From Methylobacteriaceae bacterium (GTDB lineage: Bacteria > Pseudomonadota > Alphaproteobacteria > Rhizobiales > Beijerinckiaceae), in assembly GCA_020638195.1 (NCBI GenBank), contig JACKJC010000006.1, forward strand, positions 62,001 through 126,000: 64,000 nucleotides of DNA. Reading direction: 5' to 3'. Below are positions 42,017-51,550 of this stretch, one piece after another; the first letter of the stretch is position 1; each line of letters opens with the position of its first letter. The notes under the pieces are model-generated. The model saw nothing but the letters and a program-made list of their open reading frames with translations. It did no database searches and had not been told where the DNA came from. Made by a program: the position numbers and the translations under genes.

Positions 42017-43981
42017 ATGAGCGCGGTGAACGCCGACGTCGCAGTTGAACCGGTAAACCGAAGATCGACAGCCTTGCGCGTGATGCCGGCGCGTCTGACG
42101 TCCGTCGCCGCTTTTCTCACGCTGGCGGCCTTCTACGCTCTCGAACATCCCTACGCCGGCATTCTCGGCGATGCCAAGATCTACATGGGCCGCGCGCTGG
42201 CGGACCTCGACGCCGGCGGCGTCGGCCGCGACCTGATGTACCGCCTCGACGGTCAGTCGCAATTCAGCCTCTTCACGCCGGCGGCGCGCTGGCTCGTCGC
42301 ACATTTGCAACTGGCTGCCGGCTCGCTGGTCATCGCCGCGCTCGGCGGCGTCCTTTGGTTCGCGAGCGCCTTCGCTTTCGCGCGTCAGGCCTTCGCGGGC
42401 AGGGCGCTGATTGTCGCCGCGGTGATCTTCGCCGCGCCGGCCGTCTACGGCCCTGACCGATTGCTGACCTACGCCGAGATGCTCGCCGAGCCCCGGCCAT
42501 ATGCCGAGGCGATCACCCTGTTCGCGCTGACCGCCTATCTCTCGCGCCGGACGATCCTTTCCTTCGCACTGCTGGCGGTCGCCGCGGCGCTTCATCCGAT
42601 CATGGCGCTGGCTGGCGTCGCGGCGATCGGCCTGGCGCTTTCCGTCGAGGATCGCCGCTGGCTGATCGCGGCGGGCGTCGCTTGCGTCATCTTCATCGTC
42701 GCGGTCGCCATGGACGCCCCCGTCGCCGGCCGGCTGCGCGTACTCATCGATCCGACATGGCTGGCGATGCTGAAGAACCGCAACGCCTATCTCTTTCCAG
42801 GCTTCTACGATGCCGACGATCTCATCCTGCCGATCGTGCGCGGCGCGACGATCCTGCTTGCGGCGAGCTACGCCGAAGGCCGCCTTCGCACCATCCTGAT
42901 CACGGGTCTCGTTGCGAGCGCGCTCGGCATCGCGCTGGCCTGGTTCGCCGGCGGGGAAGCCCCCTCGCTGCTCCTCCTGCAGATGCAGACATGGCGCATG
43001 TGGTGGCTCACCGGCTTTCTCGCGGCCTTCTCGCTCGGATATTGCGCGGTTCGTCTCGGACAGGGAGCGGCGCGTGACAAATTCGTGCTCGCCATGCTTG
43101 CCCTCGCCTGGACCATGTCGAGCCAGGGTACGATCGTTCTGGCGGCGCTTGTGGCCGCGATCTTCGTCGCGGTTCCGAAATTCTCGAGCGGTGTGACGAT
43201 CACGCCGAAGATCGCCAAATACACGTGGTTCATGCTCGCCGCCGCTGTCGTGCTCCCCGCCGGCGTCATGCTTGTCAGGTGGATGGATTATCCCGCGACG
43301 GAAGGCTTCGAACCGGAATTTACGAAACGACTGAACGCCCTTGTCGGCGATACCGTGTTGCTCGGCGCCGTCGCGCTCGCCGCCTTTCGACTTCCCGCGA
43401 CATTCGCCCGCGTTCCGCAGGTTGTCGCGCTTGCCGGCGCGGCCTGCTTGGCCGTGCTCGCTGCGCGGCTCTGGTACGATCCCGATTCCTACGCCCGTGA
43501 AATCGCCAGGGCGCGGGTGCAGCTCGACCTCGCGCGGATGACCCCGCGCGACGGCGAAATCCTCTGGCTCAAGGGGTCGTTCGAACCCTGGGCCTGGCTC
43601 CGGCGCCCGCACTGGCTCGGCGATATCCAAGGCGCGGGCATCGTTTTCTCGCGCGACCTCGCCATGATCTACAAGGAACGCGCCGAAGCGCTGGCGTCCG
43701 CGGGGCTCGACAATGGCGCGCTCGTGCGTCGTTACGCCAAATTGCCGAAGCAATGGCTGATGACGCCGGCGCCCGAAGGCGTACGGAAAATCTGCGCGCG
43801 CGCGGATGCGCCGGCCTATATCGTCGCGCCGATCGCGCGCGAAACAGCTCTCGACCCTGTCTTGCGCGCGAAAATATGGACCGCGCCCGCGCTGCGGGTC
43901 GAGATGTCGGCGGTCGGCGACAAGGTCGATACCGCGCAAATCCAGACCTATGCGGTCATGGACTGCGCGACCAATCGCTGA
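42017..43981 (+). CDS. Large polytopic membrane protein, possible GT-C type glycosyltransferase
   Basis: 654 residues, about 12 membrane helices in the first 490, then a soluble domain of about 150 (ARMTPRDGEILWLKGSFEPWAWLRRPHWLGD). The acidic loop after helix 1 (HPYAGILGDAKIYMGRALADLD) is placed like the catalytic loop of GT-C enzymes. Family not recognised with confidence. Third gene of the cluster with the FAD enzyme and GtrA, so a role in surface-sugar transfer is likely by context only. Confidence 0.65.
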   Translation: MSAVNADVAVEPVNRRSTALRVMPARLTSVAAFLTLAAFYALEHPYAGILGDAKIYMGRALADLDAGGVGRDLMYRLDGQSQFSLFTPAARWLVAHLQLAAGSLVIAALGGVLWFASAFAFARQAFAGRALIVAAVIFAAPAVYGPDRLLTYAEMLAEPRPYAEAITLFALTAYLSRRTILSFALLAVAAALHPIMALAGVAAIGLALSVEDRRWLIAAGVACVIFIVAVAMDAPVAGRLRVLIDPTWLAMLKNRNAYLFPGFYDADDLILPIVRGATILLAASYAEGRLRTILITGLVASALGIALAWFAGGEAPSLLLLQMQTWRMWWLTGFLAAFSLGYCAVRLGQGAARDKFVLAMLALAWTMSSQGTIVLAALVAAIFVAVPKFSSGVTITPKIAKYTWFMLAAAVVLPAGVMLVRWMDYPATEGFEPEFTKRLNALVGDTVLLGAVALAAFRLPATFARVPQVVALAGAACLAVLAARLWYDPDSYAREIARARVQLDLARMTPRDGEILWLKGSFEPWAWLRRPHWLGDIQGAGIVFSRDLAMIYKERAEALASAGLDNGALVRRYAKLPKQWLMTPAPEGVRKICARADAPAYIVAPIARETALDPVLRAKIWTAPALRVEMSAVGDKVDTAQIQTYAVMDCATNR

Positions 43982-43993
43982 GCGGTTCGTCGA

Positions 43994-45820
43994 TCACCGC
44001 CTGATGCGGTACATCGTGTTTGGGCTCGCCTTCGAATCGAGCGGCTCCAGCCAGTCGGGGATATGGTGCGCGATCAAAGCAGCCGCCAAACCCTCCGGCG
44101 CGCGCCGCGCCATGATCTCCATGGGCTTCATCTGTGTGCAGGCGACGAGATAATTCGCGCCGGACGCGAGCGCGATCTTTCGCGCATCCTCGGGAGCGGC
44201 GAGGAACGTGTCGACCGACGATCGGTTGCCGACGTTGTTGCGGTGGTAGGGCGCGGCGACGACGGAATGGCGCGTGAAAGCGAGTATGTGCGCGCCTTCG
44301 TCGATCGGCGCGAGCACCAGGCCGGTCGGCGCGCCGTCGAGCGGGCGCAAGGCCGAAGGTCGCAGGCAGGCCGCCGTATGGCTCGGCCCGTCGGGCGCGG
44401 GTTCCGACGGCAGGGCGATCGCATAGGCGATCGGCGCGAAGGGCAGGCAAAGCGCGACGGTGATGGCGTTGCGCGACGGGCCGGCGGCGATCAGACGTCG
44501 CGAAACGTCGACGACAGCGGCTGCGGCGCCGACGGCGGCCAGCGGCGCGACCGACGAGAACACACGTACGCCCCAGAATGTCATCGCCAGTCCGACGGCG
44601 ATCAGCGCTGTCAAAGCCAACAACCGGGCGCGCTGCACGCCGGTAGCGCGAACGGCGCTGGCGACAGCAGCGCACAGCGCGAGCGCCAGCGGCGCGCCGA
44701 TCGTCGTCGCCGCGTTTGGCTGCGATGCGGCGAGATCGGCCAGTTTTCGCACTTCAGCGACATGATCGAGCCAGATCGAACGCACCAGCGGATCGAGGCC
44801 GACGAAGGGATCGCCGAGGCAGGCGGGGGCGGCGAGTTTCAGGGCGAGTAGCGGCAGCGCTCCCGCGACGAGCGCCGCGGCAAGACGCGAGCCGAACGAT
44901 GTCAGCCGCGCGTTCAACATGCCAAGCGCCATCAGCGTCGCCGCGCCGACGAGCCCGGCGACCAGATGCGCCGCCGAATAGGCGTCGCAGGCGACGTTCA
45001 TCCAGCGCTGCGGTCCGACGGTTGCGACAAAACACAACGGAAGCGCGACCAGCAGGCCGAGCCCGAGCACATGCAGCGAGCGGCCATGCGTCTCGCCGCG
45101 CCATGTCCACATGATGACCGGAACAGCGCAGAGGACCGCCAGGAAGGGGAGGTTCTCGAGGCTGATCGCCAGCGATAGCGCCATGCAGGCGGCGGCGGTC
45201 CACATGGCTTTCGAGCGGCCGGGATCGAGAGCGGCGAGCACGCCGCCGCTCGCCAGCATCAGCAGCACGATCTGCGGCGCATGATGATCGATGCGACCCG
45301 GTACGAATTGCGCGAGGAAGGGACCAGTCGCGAAGGCGAGCCCGACCGCCGCGATCTGCGTCGCGCGATCGCCGAAGAGCCGCGCGACATGCGTGACCGC
45401 CATGTAGAGGCCGGCTAGCATGAGAAGCGGGAAAGCCAGACGCGCAGCGGCTTCAGCCTGCGCCGGCGCAAGCACGAGGCCAAAGAATTTGATCAGCGCG
45501 ACCAGCGGGACGTCCACCACGCGCGACCAGTGCATGAACGAGCCTTCGGGCGGCGCCAGCCGATGCTGCGCCATGTCGAACCAGCCTTGGCCGGCGAGGA
45601 GATCGCGGACCTGGACCATGCGCATGGCGTCGTCCGTGTCGCCGAAGGCGCCGGTCGTCCAGACGTCCGTCGTCTGCGTCCAGGTCAGCGCGGCGCCGAG
45701 GCCTAGCGCGGCCACGATGGCGAACGCGACGTCGGAGCGGGCCGCGACCGCGGCGCGCGCTGCGGACTTTTGGACGTTTTCGGCTAGGCTCATGCAGCGT
45801 GGAGCATAGTCCGCGCGCAT
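43994..45820 (-). CDS. Large polytopic membrane protein, STT3/GT-C-like
   Basis: About 608 residues from ATG 45820 (ATG 45793 equally possible). About 12 membrane helices and a C-terminal soluble part (about the last 160 residues) with the cysteine-flanked ACLRPSALRPLDG. The first loop reads GDTDDAMRMVQVRDLLAGQGWFDMAQHRL with a nearby HWSR, similar to the DxD loop of oligosaccharyl-transferase STT3/PglB and related GT-C proteins; GRIDHHAPQI is also reminiscent. Substrate unknown. Convergent with the 654-residue protein. Confidence 0.65.
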   Translation of the reverse strand: MRADYAPRCMSLAENVQKSAARAAVAARSDVAFAIVAALGLGAALTWTQTTDVWTTGAFGDTDDAMRMVQVRDLLAGQGWFDMAQHRLAPPEGSFMHWSRVVDVPLVALIKFFGLVLAPAQAEAAARLAFPLLMLAGLYMAVTHVARLFGDRATQIAAVGLAFATGPFLAQFVPGRIDHHAPQIVLLMLASGGVLAALDPGRSKAMWTAAACMALSLAISLENLPFLAVLCAVPVIMWTWRGETHGRSLHVLGLGLLVALPLCFVATVGPQRWMNVACDAYSAAHLVAGLVGAATLMALGMLNARLTSFGSRLAAALVAGALPLLALKLAAPACLGDPFVGLDPLVRSIWLDHVAEVRKLADLAASQPNAATTIGAPLALALCAAVASAVRATGVQRARLLALTALIAVGLAMTFWGVRVFSSVAPLAAVGAAAAVVDVSRRLIAAGPSRNAITVALCLPFAPIAYAIALPSEPAPDGPSHTAACLRPSALRPLDGAPTGLVLAPIDEGAHILAFTRHSVVAAPYHRNNVGNRSSVDTFLAAPEDARKIALASGANYLVACTQMKPMEIMARRAPEGLAAALIAHHIPDWLEPLDSKASPNTMYRIRR

Positions 45821-45898
45821 TGCGACGAGGTTACTGCGGCTTGCCTTGGCCGCCGGCCCGTGAGAGACCACCCGGCTCCAAACGCGAGCCTTCCCCGC

Positions 45899-47191
45899 AT
45901 GACGCCAGCAGCCCGCCTCTCCGCCGCCATCGACATTCTTGCCGGCATCGCCGACTTGCGCGTGCCGGTCGGCGAAGCGCTCAAGGACTGGGGCCGCCGC
46001 AACCGCTACGCCGGCGCCAAGGACCGCACCGCCATCGCCAGCCTGATCTACGACGCTCTTCGCACGCGCGCTTCCTCGGCGTGGATCATGGGCGAGGACA
46101 GTGCGCGCGCGACGATGCTGGGCGCGCTGAAAGTCTCACGCGGCCTCGACGCCGCCGCCATATCAACGCTCTGCTCCGGCGAGCGCTACGCGCCCGCGCC
46201 GCTGACGGACGAGGAGCGCGCGCGGCTCGAGATGGCGACCATCGAGGACGCGCCGGAACACGTTCAGGGCGATTATCCCGAATGGCTCGCCCCTCATTTC
46301 TCGCGCGCTTTCGGGGCGGAGGCCGTGGCCGAGGGCAGGGCGCTCGCGCAACGCGCGCCGGTCGACCTGCGCGTCAACCTGCTGAAGACGACCCGCGAAA
46401 AAGCGCTGGAAGAGCTGGCCCATCTCGATCCCGTCCCGACGTCCTTCTCCCCGCTCGGCCTGCGCATCGCCGTCTCCGGCGATGGCCGCGGCCCTGCTCT
46501 TTCAGCCGAGCCTGCCTATGTGAAGGGGCTCGTCGAAGTGCAGGACGAGGCCTCGCAGCTCGCCGCGCTGATCGCGGCGCCTCGGCCCGGCGAGCAGGTT
46601 CTCGACCTCTGCGCCGGCGGCGGCGGCAAGACGCTGGCGCTGGCGAGCCTGATGGGCAATTCCGGCCAGATCTACGCAACCGATTCAGACGGTCGCCGCC
46701 TCATGCCGATCTACGAGCGTCTGGAGCGCTCCGGCGCGCGCAACGTGCAGGTGCGGGCGCCGAAAGGGCAGGCGGACATTCTGCGGGATCTCGAAGGCCG
46801 CTGCGATCTCGTTCTGGTCGACGCGCCCTGCACGGGCGTCGGCACCTGGCGGCGCAACCCCGACGCCAAATGGCGCATCCGCCCTGGCGCGCTCGAACAG
46901 CGCATGAAGGATCAGGAAGCCGTGCTCGAGCGTGCGGCGAAATACGTGAAGCCGGGTGGACGGCTGGTGTATGTCACCTGTTCGCTGCTGCCGCAGGAGA
47001 ATGGCGAGCGCATCGCCGCCTTCGTCGAGGCGCATCCGGAGTTCGCCGCCGCCGACATGACGGCGATCGTTCGGGCGGCGGGGTTAGAGGCATTGCGCGA
47101 CGTCGCCGATTTCGGTGCAGACGGCGTAACGCTCAGGCCCTCCAAAATCGGCGCCGACGGCTTCTTCGTCTGCGCGCTGCAACGCGCCTGA
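45899..47191 (+). CDS. RsmB/NOP family RNA (cytosine-5) methyltransferase
   Basis: 430 residues from ATG 45899. An NusB-like N-terminal part (about 1-130) precedes the SAM domain with VLDLCAGGGGKTLALASLM. The PCT motif is in LVDAPCTGVGTWRRNPD, and the second cysteine is in VYVTCSLLPQENGER. Two-cysteine catalysis makes m5C in rRNA or tRNA. Whether the target is 16S C967, as for RsmB, is not decidable here, so no symbol is given. Confidence 0.92.
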   Translation: MTPAARLSAAIDILAGIADLRVPVGEALKDWGRRNRYAGAKDRTAIASLIYDALRTRASSAWIMGEDSARATMLGALKVSRGLDAAAISTLCSGERYAPAPLTDEERARLEMATIEDAPEHVQGDYPEWLAPHFSRAFGAEAVAEGRALAQRAPVDLRVNLLKTTREKALEELAHLDPVPTSFSPLGLRIAVSGDGRGPALSAEPAYVKGLVEVQDEASQLAALIAAPRPGEQVLDLCAGGGGKTLALASLMGNSGQIYATDSDGRRLMPIYERLERSGARNVQVRAPKGQADILRDLEGRCDLVLVDAPCTGVGTWRRNPDAKWRIRPGALEQRMKDQEAVLERAAKYVKPGGRLVYVTCSLLPQENGERIAAFVEAHPEFAAADMTAIVRAAGLEALRDVADFGADGVTLRPSKIGADGFFVCALQRA

Positions 47192-47273
47192 TGGCCCAAG
47201 GGATCAACCGCGGACCCCGCGAGGCTGCAATTGGGGGGCGTAAGCGCACGGAACCCGTGGTCCAAGCCCGGGA

Positions 47274-48188
47274 TTACGCGGCTTCCGCCAGTTCCGGCGC
47301 GTTCCAGGCCCCGACCTGCTCGACCGCCAGCGCCCGCTTGAGGCGCGCGAGATAATCGATGCGCGAGGCGCCGTCGAATCCGTCGGCGGCCAGTTCCGGC
47401 GTCAGCCGCTTGGCGTCGATCCACTGGAAGCCGCGCGCTTCGAGCGCCTGCGCGAGCGCCGCGGCGCCGCCGGCGCGCGCGGAGGCGTCCCGGAAATGCA
47501 GGGCCTCGATCACGAACACGCGCCCGACCGCGACGCCGAAGCCGCCGCCGACGCGCTCGCCGGAATGCAGCGAAATATCGAAGGAATGCGCGAAACCCGC
47601 GTCGAACAGGTCCGCAAACGCCCATTTGAGGCGTGGCGGCGTCGGCTGCGCGCGATCCGCGTCGCCAAGCGCGGCCTCGAAATTCTGGTCGAAGGCGATC
47701 CGCAACCCGTCGGCTGCCGCGCCATGTCGCGCTATCAGGACCCGCGGCGCGGCGATCGCGCGCAGCGAAGGCGACCACCATTTCATCGGCCCGAGATGGC
47801 CGCTCGGATAGAGCGCGCGCTCATACGCGTCCATGATCGTGGCGACCGACAATTCGTCGGCGACGCCGCACAACCCGTCCGGGGAAGAGAGGGCGCGGGC
47901 GGGATCGGGCAGGCCTTCCGCGCCGATAGATTTTTCCCGCATCATGAATTCCAAGGCGCGCAGGCAGGCGGCGAGCCCTTCGCGCGGCAGCACCATGCGC
48001 GCCGCGCGCCACATGCGCCGCAACGCCTCGAGCGGCGTCTCGGCGAACAGGCGTTCGCGCAGCGCCTTGCGGGCGCGCGGCGAGAGGGGGGCGGGCGCCT
48101 CCGCGTCTGGCGAGAACAGGGCGGCGAGTTCGCCGAGCCGCGCGCGGCCAGCGATCAATCGGTTCACCTCTGCCTGGGTGATAGTCAT
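47274..48188 (-). CDS. Leucyl/phenylalanyl-tRNA-protein transferase-like protein (divergent Aat)
   Basis: 304 residues from ATG 48188; the frame extends upstream without support. After an N-terminal helical extension of about 110 residues comes a region resembling Aat: IMDAYERALYPSGHLGPMKWWSPSLRA, then FDAGFAHSFDISLHSGERVGGGFGVAVGRVFVIEALHF and FQWIDAKRL. The EGTWI segment and the GESMF substrate loop of true Aat are missing or altered. Transfer of Leu/Phe to N-termini is therefore uncertain; it may be a GNAT-fold relative with another substrate. Confidence 0.72.
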   Translation of the reverse strand: MTITQAEVNRLIAGRARLGELAALFSPDAEAPAPLSPRARKALRERLFAETPLEALRRMWRAARMVLPREGLAACLRALEFMMREKSIGAEGLPDPARALSSPDGLCGVADELSVATIMDAYERALYPSGHLGPMKWWSPSLRAIAAPRVLIARHGAAADGLRIAFDQNFEAALGDADRAQPTPPRLKWAFADLFDAGFAHSFDISLHSGERVGGGFGVAVGRVFVIEALHFRDASARAGGAAALAQALEARGFQWIDAKRLTPELAADGFDGASRIDYLARLKRALAVEQVGAWNAPELAEAA

Positions 48189-48366
48189 CTCTTGCGCCTC
48201 GTCCCTTCGCCCCTCGGGGCCATGGGCGGACGTTAGGCGCGGCCCTCTTGCCGGCGGTTCAAGCGGATCGCTCGAATAAGCGTATAAACCCGTTAGGAAA
48301 CGGCCTTTCGGCGTTGCGCGGGCGGCCCTCATCGCCTAATCCGCTTTTTTGGTTGAGAGGTTCCTG

Positions 48367-49974
48367 ATGACCGCGCTTTCCGCCGCCGACGCCCACCGCG
48401 AAATCGTCGAACGCCACGACAAGGTGCTGATCGTCGACTTCGGCTCGCAGGTGACGCAGCTAATCGCCCGCCGCGTCCGCGAGGCCGGCGTCTATTGCGA
48501 AATCCATCCGTTCCAGTCAGCCGAAAAGGCATTTGCCGACCTGCATCCCAAGGCCGTGATCCTGTCCGGCGGCCCGGCCTCGGTGACGGACGCTGGCTCC
48601 CCGCGCGCGCCGCAGGCGATCTTCGACGCAGGGATTCCGGTCCTCTCCATCTGCTACGGCCAGCAGACGACCGCCGTGCAACTGGGCGGTCAGGTGGAAG
48701 GCGGCCACGCCGCCGAATTCGGCCGCGCCGAAGTCGAGATCGTCGAGGAGTCCGCGCTCTTTCGCGACATATGGGAAAAGGGCCGTAAATATACGGTCTG
48801 GATGAGCCACGGCGACCGCGTCACGCGCCTGCCCGAGGGCTTTTCGGTCAAGGCCATCTCGGAAAACGCGCCGTTTGCGGTGGCGACCGACGAGAAGCGC
48901 CGCATCTTCACCACCATGTTCCACCCGGAGGTCGTGCACACCCCCGACGGCGCGAAGCTGCTGTCCAACTTCGTCCACGAGGTCGCCGGCCTGCGCCGCG
49001 ACTGGACCATGGCCGCCTTCCGCCAGGAATCCATTGCCGCCATCCGCCATCAGGTAGGGCAGGGCCGCGTGCTCTGCGGCCTGTCCGGCGGCGTGGACTC
49101 ATCGGTTGCGGCCGTGCTGATCCACGAGGCCATCGGCGACCGGCTGACCTGCGTCTTCGTCGACCACGGCCTGATGCGGCAGGGCGAGGCGGACGAGGTC
49201 GTGAGCCTGTTCCGCGACCACTACAACATCCCGCTGGTCCACGTGGACGCGTCAAAACAGTTTCTGGGCGAACTCGACGGCGTCACCGACCCCGAGACCA
49301 AGCGCAAGACCATCGGCCGCCTGTTCATCGAGGTCTTCGAGGCCGAGGCCAAGAAGATCGGCGCCGATGGCAAGGGCGCGCCGGAATTTCTGGCGCAGGG
49401 CACGCTCTATCCCGACGTCATCGAGAGCGTCTCCTTCACCGGCGGCCCCTCGGTCACGATCAAGAGCCACCACAATGTCGGCGGCCTGCCCGAGCGCATG
49501 AACATGAAGCTCGTCGAGCCCCTGCGCGAACTCTTCAAGGACGAGGTGCGGGCCCTGGGCCGCGAACTCGGCCTGCCCGAAGCTTTTGTGGGCCGCCACC
49601 CCTTCCCGGGCCCGGGCCTCGCCATCCGCATCCCCGGCGCGATCACGCGCGAAAAACTCGACATTCTTCGCAAGGCGGATGCGATCTATCTCGACGAAAT
49701 CCGCAAGGCCGGCCTCTACGACAAGATCTGGCAGGCCTTCGCCGTCCTGCTGCCGGTGCGCACCGTCGGCGTCATGGGCGACGGCCGCACCTACGACTCC
49801 GTCTGCGCTTTGCGCGCCGTGACCTCGGTCGACGGGATGACCGCGGATTTCTTCCCCTACGACATGAATTTTCTCGGCCGCACGGCGACGCGCATCATCA
49901 ACGAGGTGAAGGGCGTGAACAGGGTGGTGTACGACGTGACGAGCAAGCCGCCGGGGACGATTGAGTGGGAATGA
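48367..49974 (+). CDS. guaA: GMP synthase (glutamine-hydrolysing)
   Basis: 535 residues from ATG 48367. Class I glutamine amidotransferase domain with the nucleophile Cys96 in SICYGQQT and MFHPEV; ATP-pyrophosphatase P-loop LSGGVDSSVAA near 242; C-terminal dimerisation domain ending in DVTSKPPGTIEWE, which is complete. It makes GMP from XMP. The 3' end of guaA is a known integration hot spot for mobile islands, and an integrase gene follows at 320 bases. Confidence 0.97.
   Translation: MTALSAADAHREIVERHDKVLIVDFGSQVTQLIARRVREAGVYCEIHPFQSAEKAFADLHPKAVILSGGPASVTDAGSPRAPQAIFDAGIPVLSICYGQQTTAVQLGGQVEGGHAAEFGRAEVEIVEESALFRDIWEKGRKYTVWMSHGDRVTRLPEGFSVKAISENAPFAVATDEKRRIFTTMFHPEVVHTPDGAKLLSNFVHEVAGLRRDWTMAAFRQESIAAIRHQVGQGRVLCGLSGGVDSSVAAVLIHEAIGDRLTCVFVDHGLMRQGEADEVVSLFRDHYNIPLVHVDASKQFLGELDGVTDPETKRKTIGRLFIEVFEAEAKKIGADGKGAPEFLAQGTLYPDVIESVSFTGGPSVTIKSHHNVGGLPERMNMKLVEPLRELFKDEVRALGRELGLPEAFVGRHPFPGPGLAIRIPGAITREKLDILRKADAIYLDEIRKAGLYDKIWQAFAVLLPVRTVGVMGDGRTYDSVCALRAVTSVDGMTADFFPYDMNFLGRTATRIINEVKGVNRVVYDVTSKPPGTIEWE
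49952..49974 (+). other. Probable attL of the integrative element (3' end of guaA)
   Basis: The last 20-odd bases of guaA (around GGGGACGATTGAGTGGGAA before TGA) are the usual core for guaA-targeting integrases. A matching direct repeat (attR) must lie beyond the right edge; none was seen in the window. Exact borders are inference. Confidence 0.55.
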
Positions 49975-50088
49975 TTTTTGCCCCTCCGGCGGTATCCGGA
50001 ACTACGCCACGATACGACATAACATACTGAAATATCTATATAAAGCATTCGCCGTCTTTCGCGGACTATCGCCGGGTACGCGTCCTGC

Positions 50089-50252
50089 CTGACGGTATTT
50101 CTGACGGTATGCGCACCCTTGATCCATTGACTTTTCGAAGATACCGTCAGGGCTAAGAGAGCCTTTGACGGTATTTTTTCAAGCTTCAACGCATTGAAGT
50201 AACAGAATAAATTTCCTTTGAGGCGAGCCATTTTTGGCCTGACGGTATTTTT
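50089..50252. repeat. Five copies of TGACGGTAT, probable integrase arm sites
   Basis: The 320-base gap after guaA is AT-richer than the chromosome and has no gene. CTGACGGTAT(TT) occurs at 50089-50100, 50101-50110, 50165-50177 (TTGACGGTATTTT) and 50239-50252 on the plus strand, and at 50141-50150 on the minus strand (ATACCGTCAG). A weaker GGCGGTAT lies at 49989. Several copies, in both orientations, between att core and integrase gene fit arm-type binding sites. Confidence 0.75.
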
Positions 50253-50293
50253 GAGGCTCTCCCCCGTTTTTGATCCAATCCCGGAGGGAGTAG

Positions 50294-51550
50294 ATGCTGA
50301 CGGATTCTGGCGTTAAGTCTCTGAAACCTAAAGATAAATCATACAAGGTCACGGACCGTGACGGTATGTATCTCGTGGTCCAGCCGTCGGGCACGATCGT
50401 GTTCCGCCTCGACTACCGGATGAATGGTCGTCGAGAGACCGTGACGCTGGGCCGCTATGGCGCAGCGGGGATTTCGTTGGCCCGCGCCCGCGAAAAACTC
50501 ATCGACGCCAAGCGGGCGATCACGGAGGGGCGATCGCCGGCACAGGAGAAGCAGCGAGAGAAACGGCGACTGAAGGAGGCCAAGAGTTTTGGAGAGTTCG
50601 CCGAGCGTTGGTTCCAGGAAGGGCGCATGGCCGACAGCACCAAAGCCATGCGAAGGGCGATCTACGAGCGCGACCTTCTGCCCAAGTACCGCAACCGTCT
50701 GCTCACTGAGATCACGGCAGAGGATCTGCGGGCTCTATGCGCCGCGGTCAAAGAGCGCGGTGCGCCGGCGGTCGCTATCCACGTCCGCGATATCGTGAAG
50801 CAGATCTACGGTTTCGCGATCCTGCACGGAGAGAAGGTCCACAATCCCGCAGAGGATGTCGGCCCGGCGTCCATCGCTCATTTCGTACCGCGTGACCGGT
50901 CTCTGTCCCCGTCGGAGATTCGGATCATGCTCAATCAACTGGAGCATGTGGCTACCCTGCCGACGATCCGACTTGGCATGAAGCTCTTTTTGCTCACCAT
51001 GGTCCGGAAGAGCGAACTGCAGGACGCGACCTGGGACGAGGTGGATTTCGAGAACGCCGTCTGGTCCATCCCGAAAGAGCGCATGAAGCGGTCGCGGCCG
51101 CACAACGTCTACCTGTCCCAGCAAGTGCTCGACATCATGGTCGCGCTCAAGACGTGTGCCGGCAATTCGCGGTATCTCCTGCCGTCGCGATACGACGCGG
51201 ACGCGCCGATGTCCCGGGCCACCTTCAACCGGATCACGACTGCGGTCGTGGCGCGGGCCAAGAAGGAAGGGCTGCCGCTGGAGTCGTTCACCGTGCATGA
51301 CCTGCGGCGGACGGGATCGACCCTACTCAACGAGTTGGGCTTCAACAGCGACTGGATCGAGAAGTGTCTCGCCCACGAGGATGGGCGGTCGTCGCGCGGC
51401 GTTTACAACAAGGCTGAATACGAACATCAACGGCGCCACATGTTGCAGGAGTGGGCGAATATCGTGGACGCCTGGGCGGCCGGTCAGAAGTATGTCCCGT
51501 CGCTCTATCCGCCTTCGATGGACTTGCTGGCGCCGGAGCCTAATGTCTGA
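50294..51550 (+). CDS. int: Tyrosine recombinase/integrase (P4/DUF4102 type)
   Basis: 418 residues. N-terminal DUF4102 arm-binding domain (LTDSGVKSLKPKDKSYKVTDRDGMYLVVQPSG), core-binding domain (about 100-180) and catalytic domain with Arg in TMVRKSELQDATW, HDLRRTG, the second His in AHEDGRSSRG and the Tyr in GVYNKAEY. All catalytic residues are present, so it is probably active. It would integrate the element at guaA. The ATG follows GGAGGG. Its last bases overlap the convergent alpA gene by 11. Confidence 0.95.
   Translation: MLTDSGVKSLKPKDKSYKVTDRDGMYLVVQPSGTIVFRLDYRMNGRRETVTLGRYGAAGISLARAREKLIDAKRAITEGRSPAQEKQREKRRLKEAKSFGEFAERWFQEGRMADSTKAMRRAIYERDLLPKYRNRLLTEITAEDLRALCAAVKERGAPAVAIHVRDIVKQIYGFAILHGEKVHNPAEDVGPASIAHFVPRDRSLSPSEIRIMLNQLEHVATLPTIRLGMKLFLLTMVRKSELQDATWDEVDFENAVWSIPKERMKRSRPHNVYLSQQVLDIMVALKTCAGNSRYLLPSRYDADAPMSRATFNRITTAVVARAKKEGLPLESFTVHDLRRTGSTLLNELGFNSDWIEKCLAHEDGRSSRGVYNKAEYEHQRRHMLQEWANIVDAWAAGQKYVPSLYPPSMDLLAPEPNV

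Noticed and set aside
41447..43939. 830-codon minus-strand frame opposite GtrA and the polytopic protein
   Set aside because: Very charged antisense sequence without domains; the plus strand has membrane helices, tight gene spacing and GtrA motifs.
47220..47280. Possible fragment of a dispersed repeat between the methyltransferase and Aat-like genes
   Set aside because: The sequence resembles repeat remnants seen in such genomes, but there is no palindrome or second copy in the window to support it.
49857..50231. 124-codon frame antisense to the end of guaA and the att region
   Set aside because: It reads the complement of guaA; no ribosome site, and the peptide has no domain. It is a by-product of the integration site.
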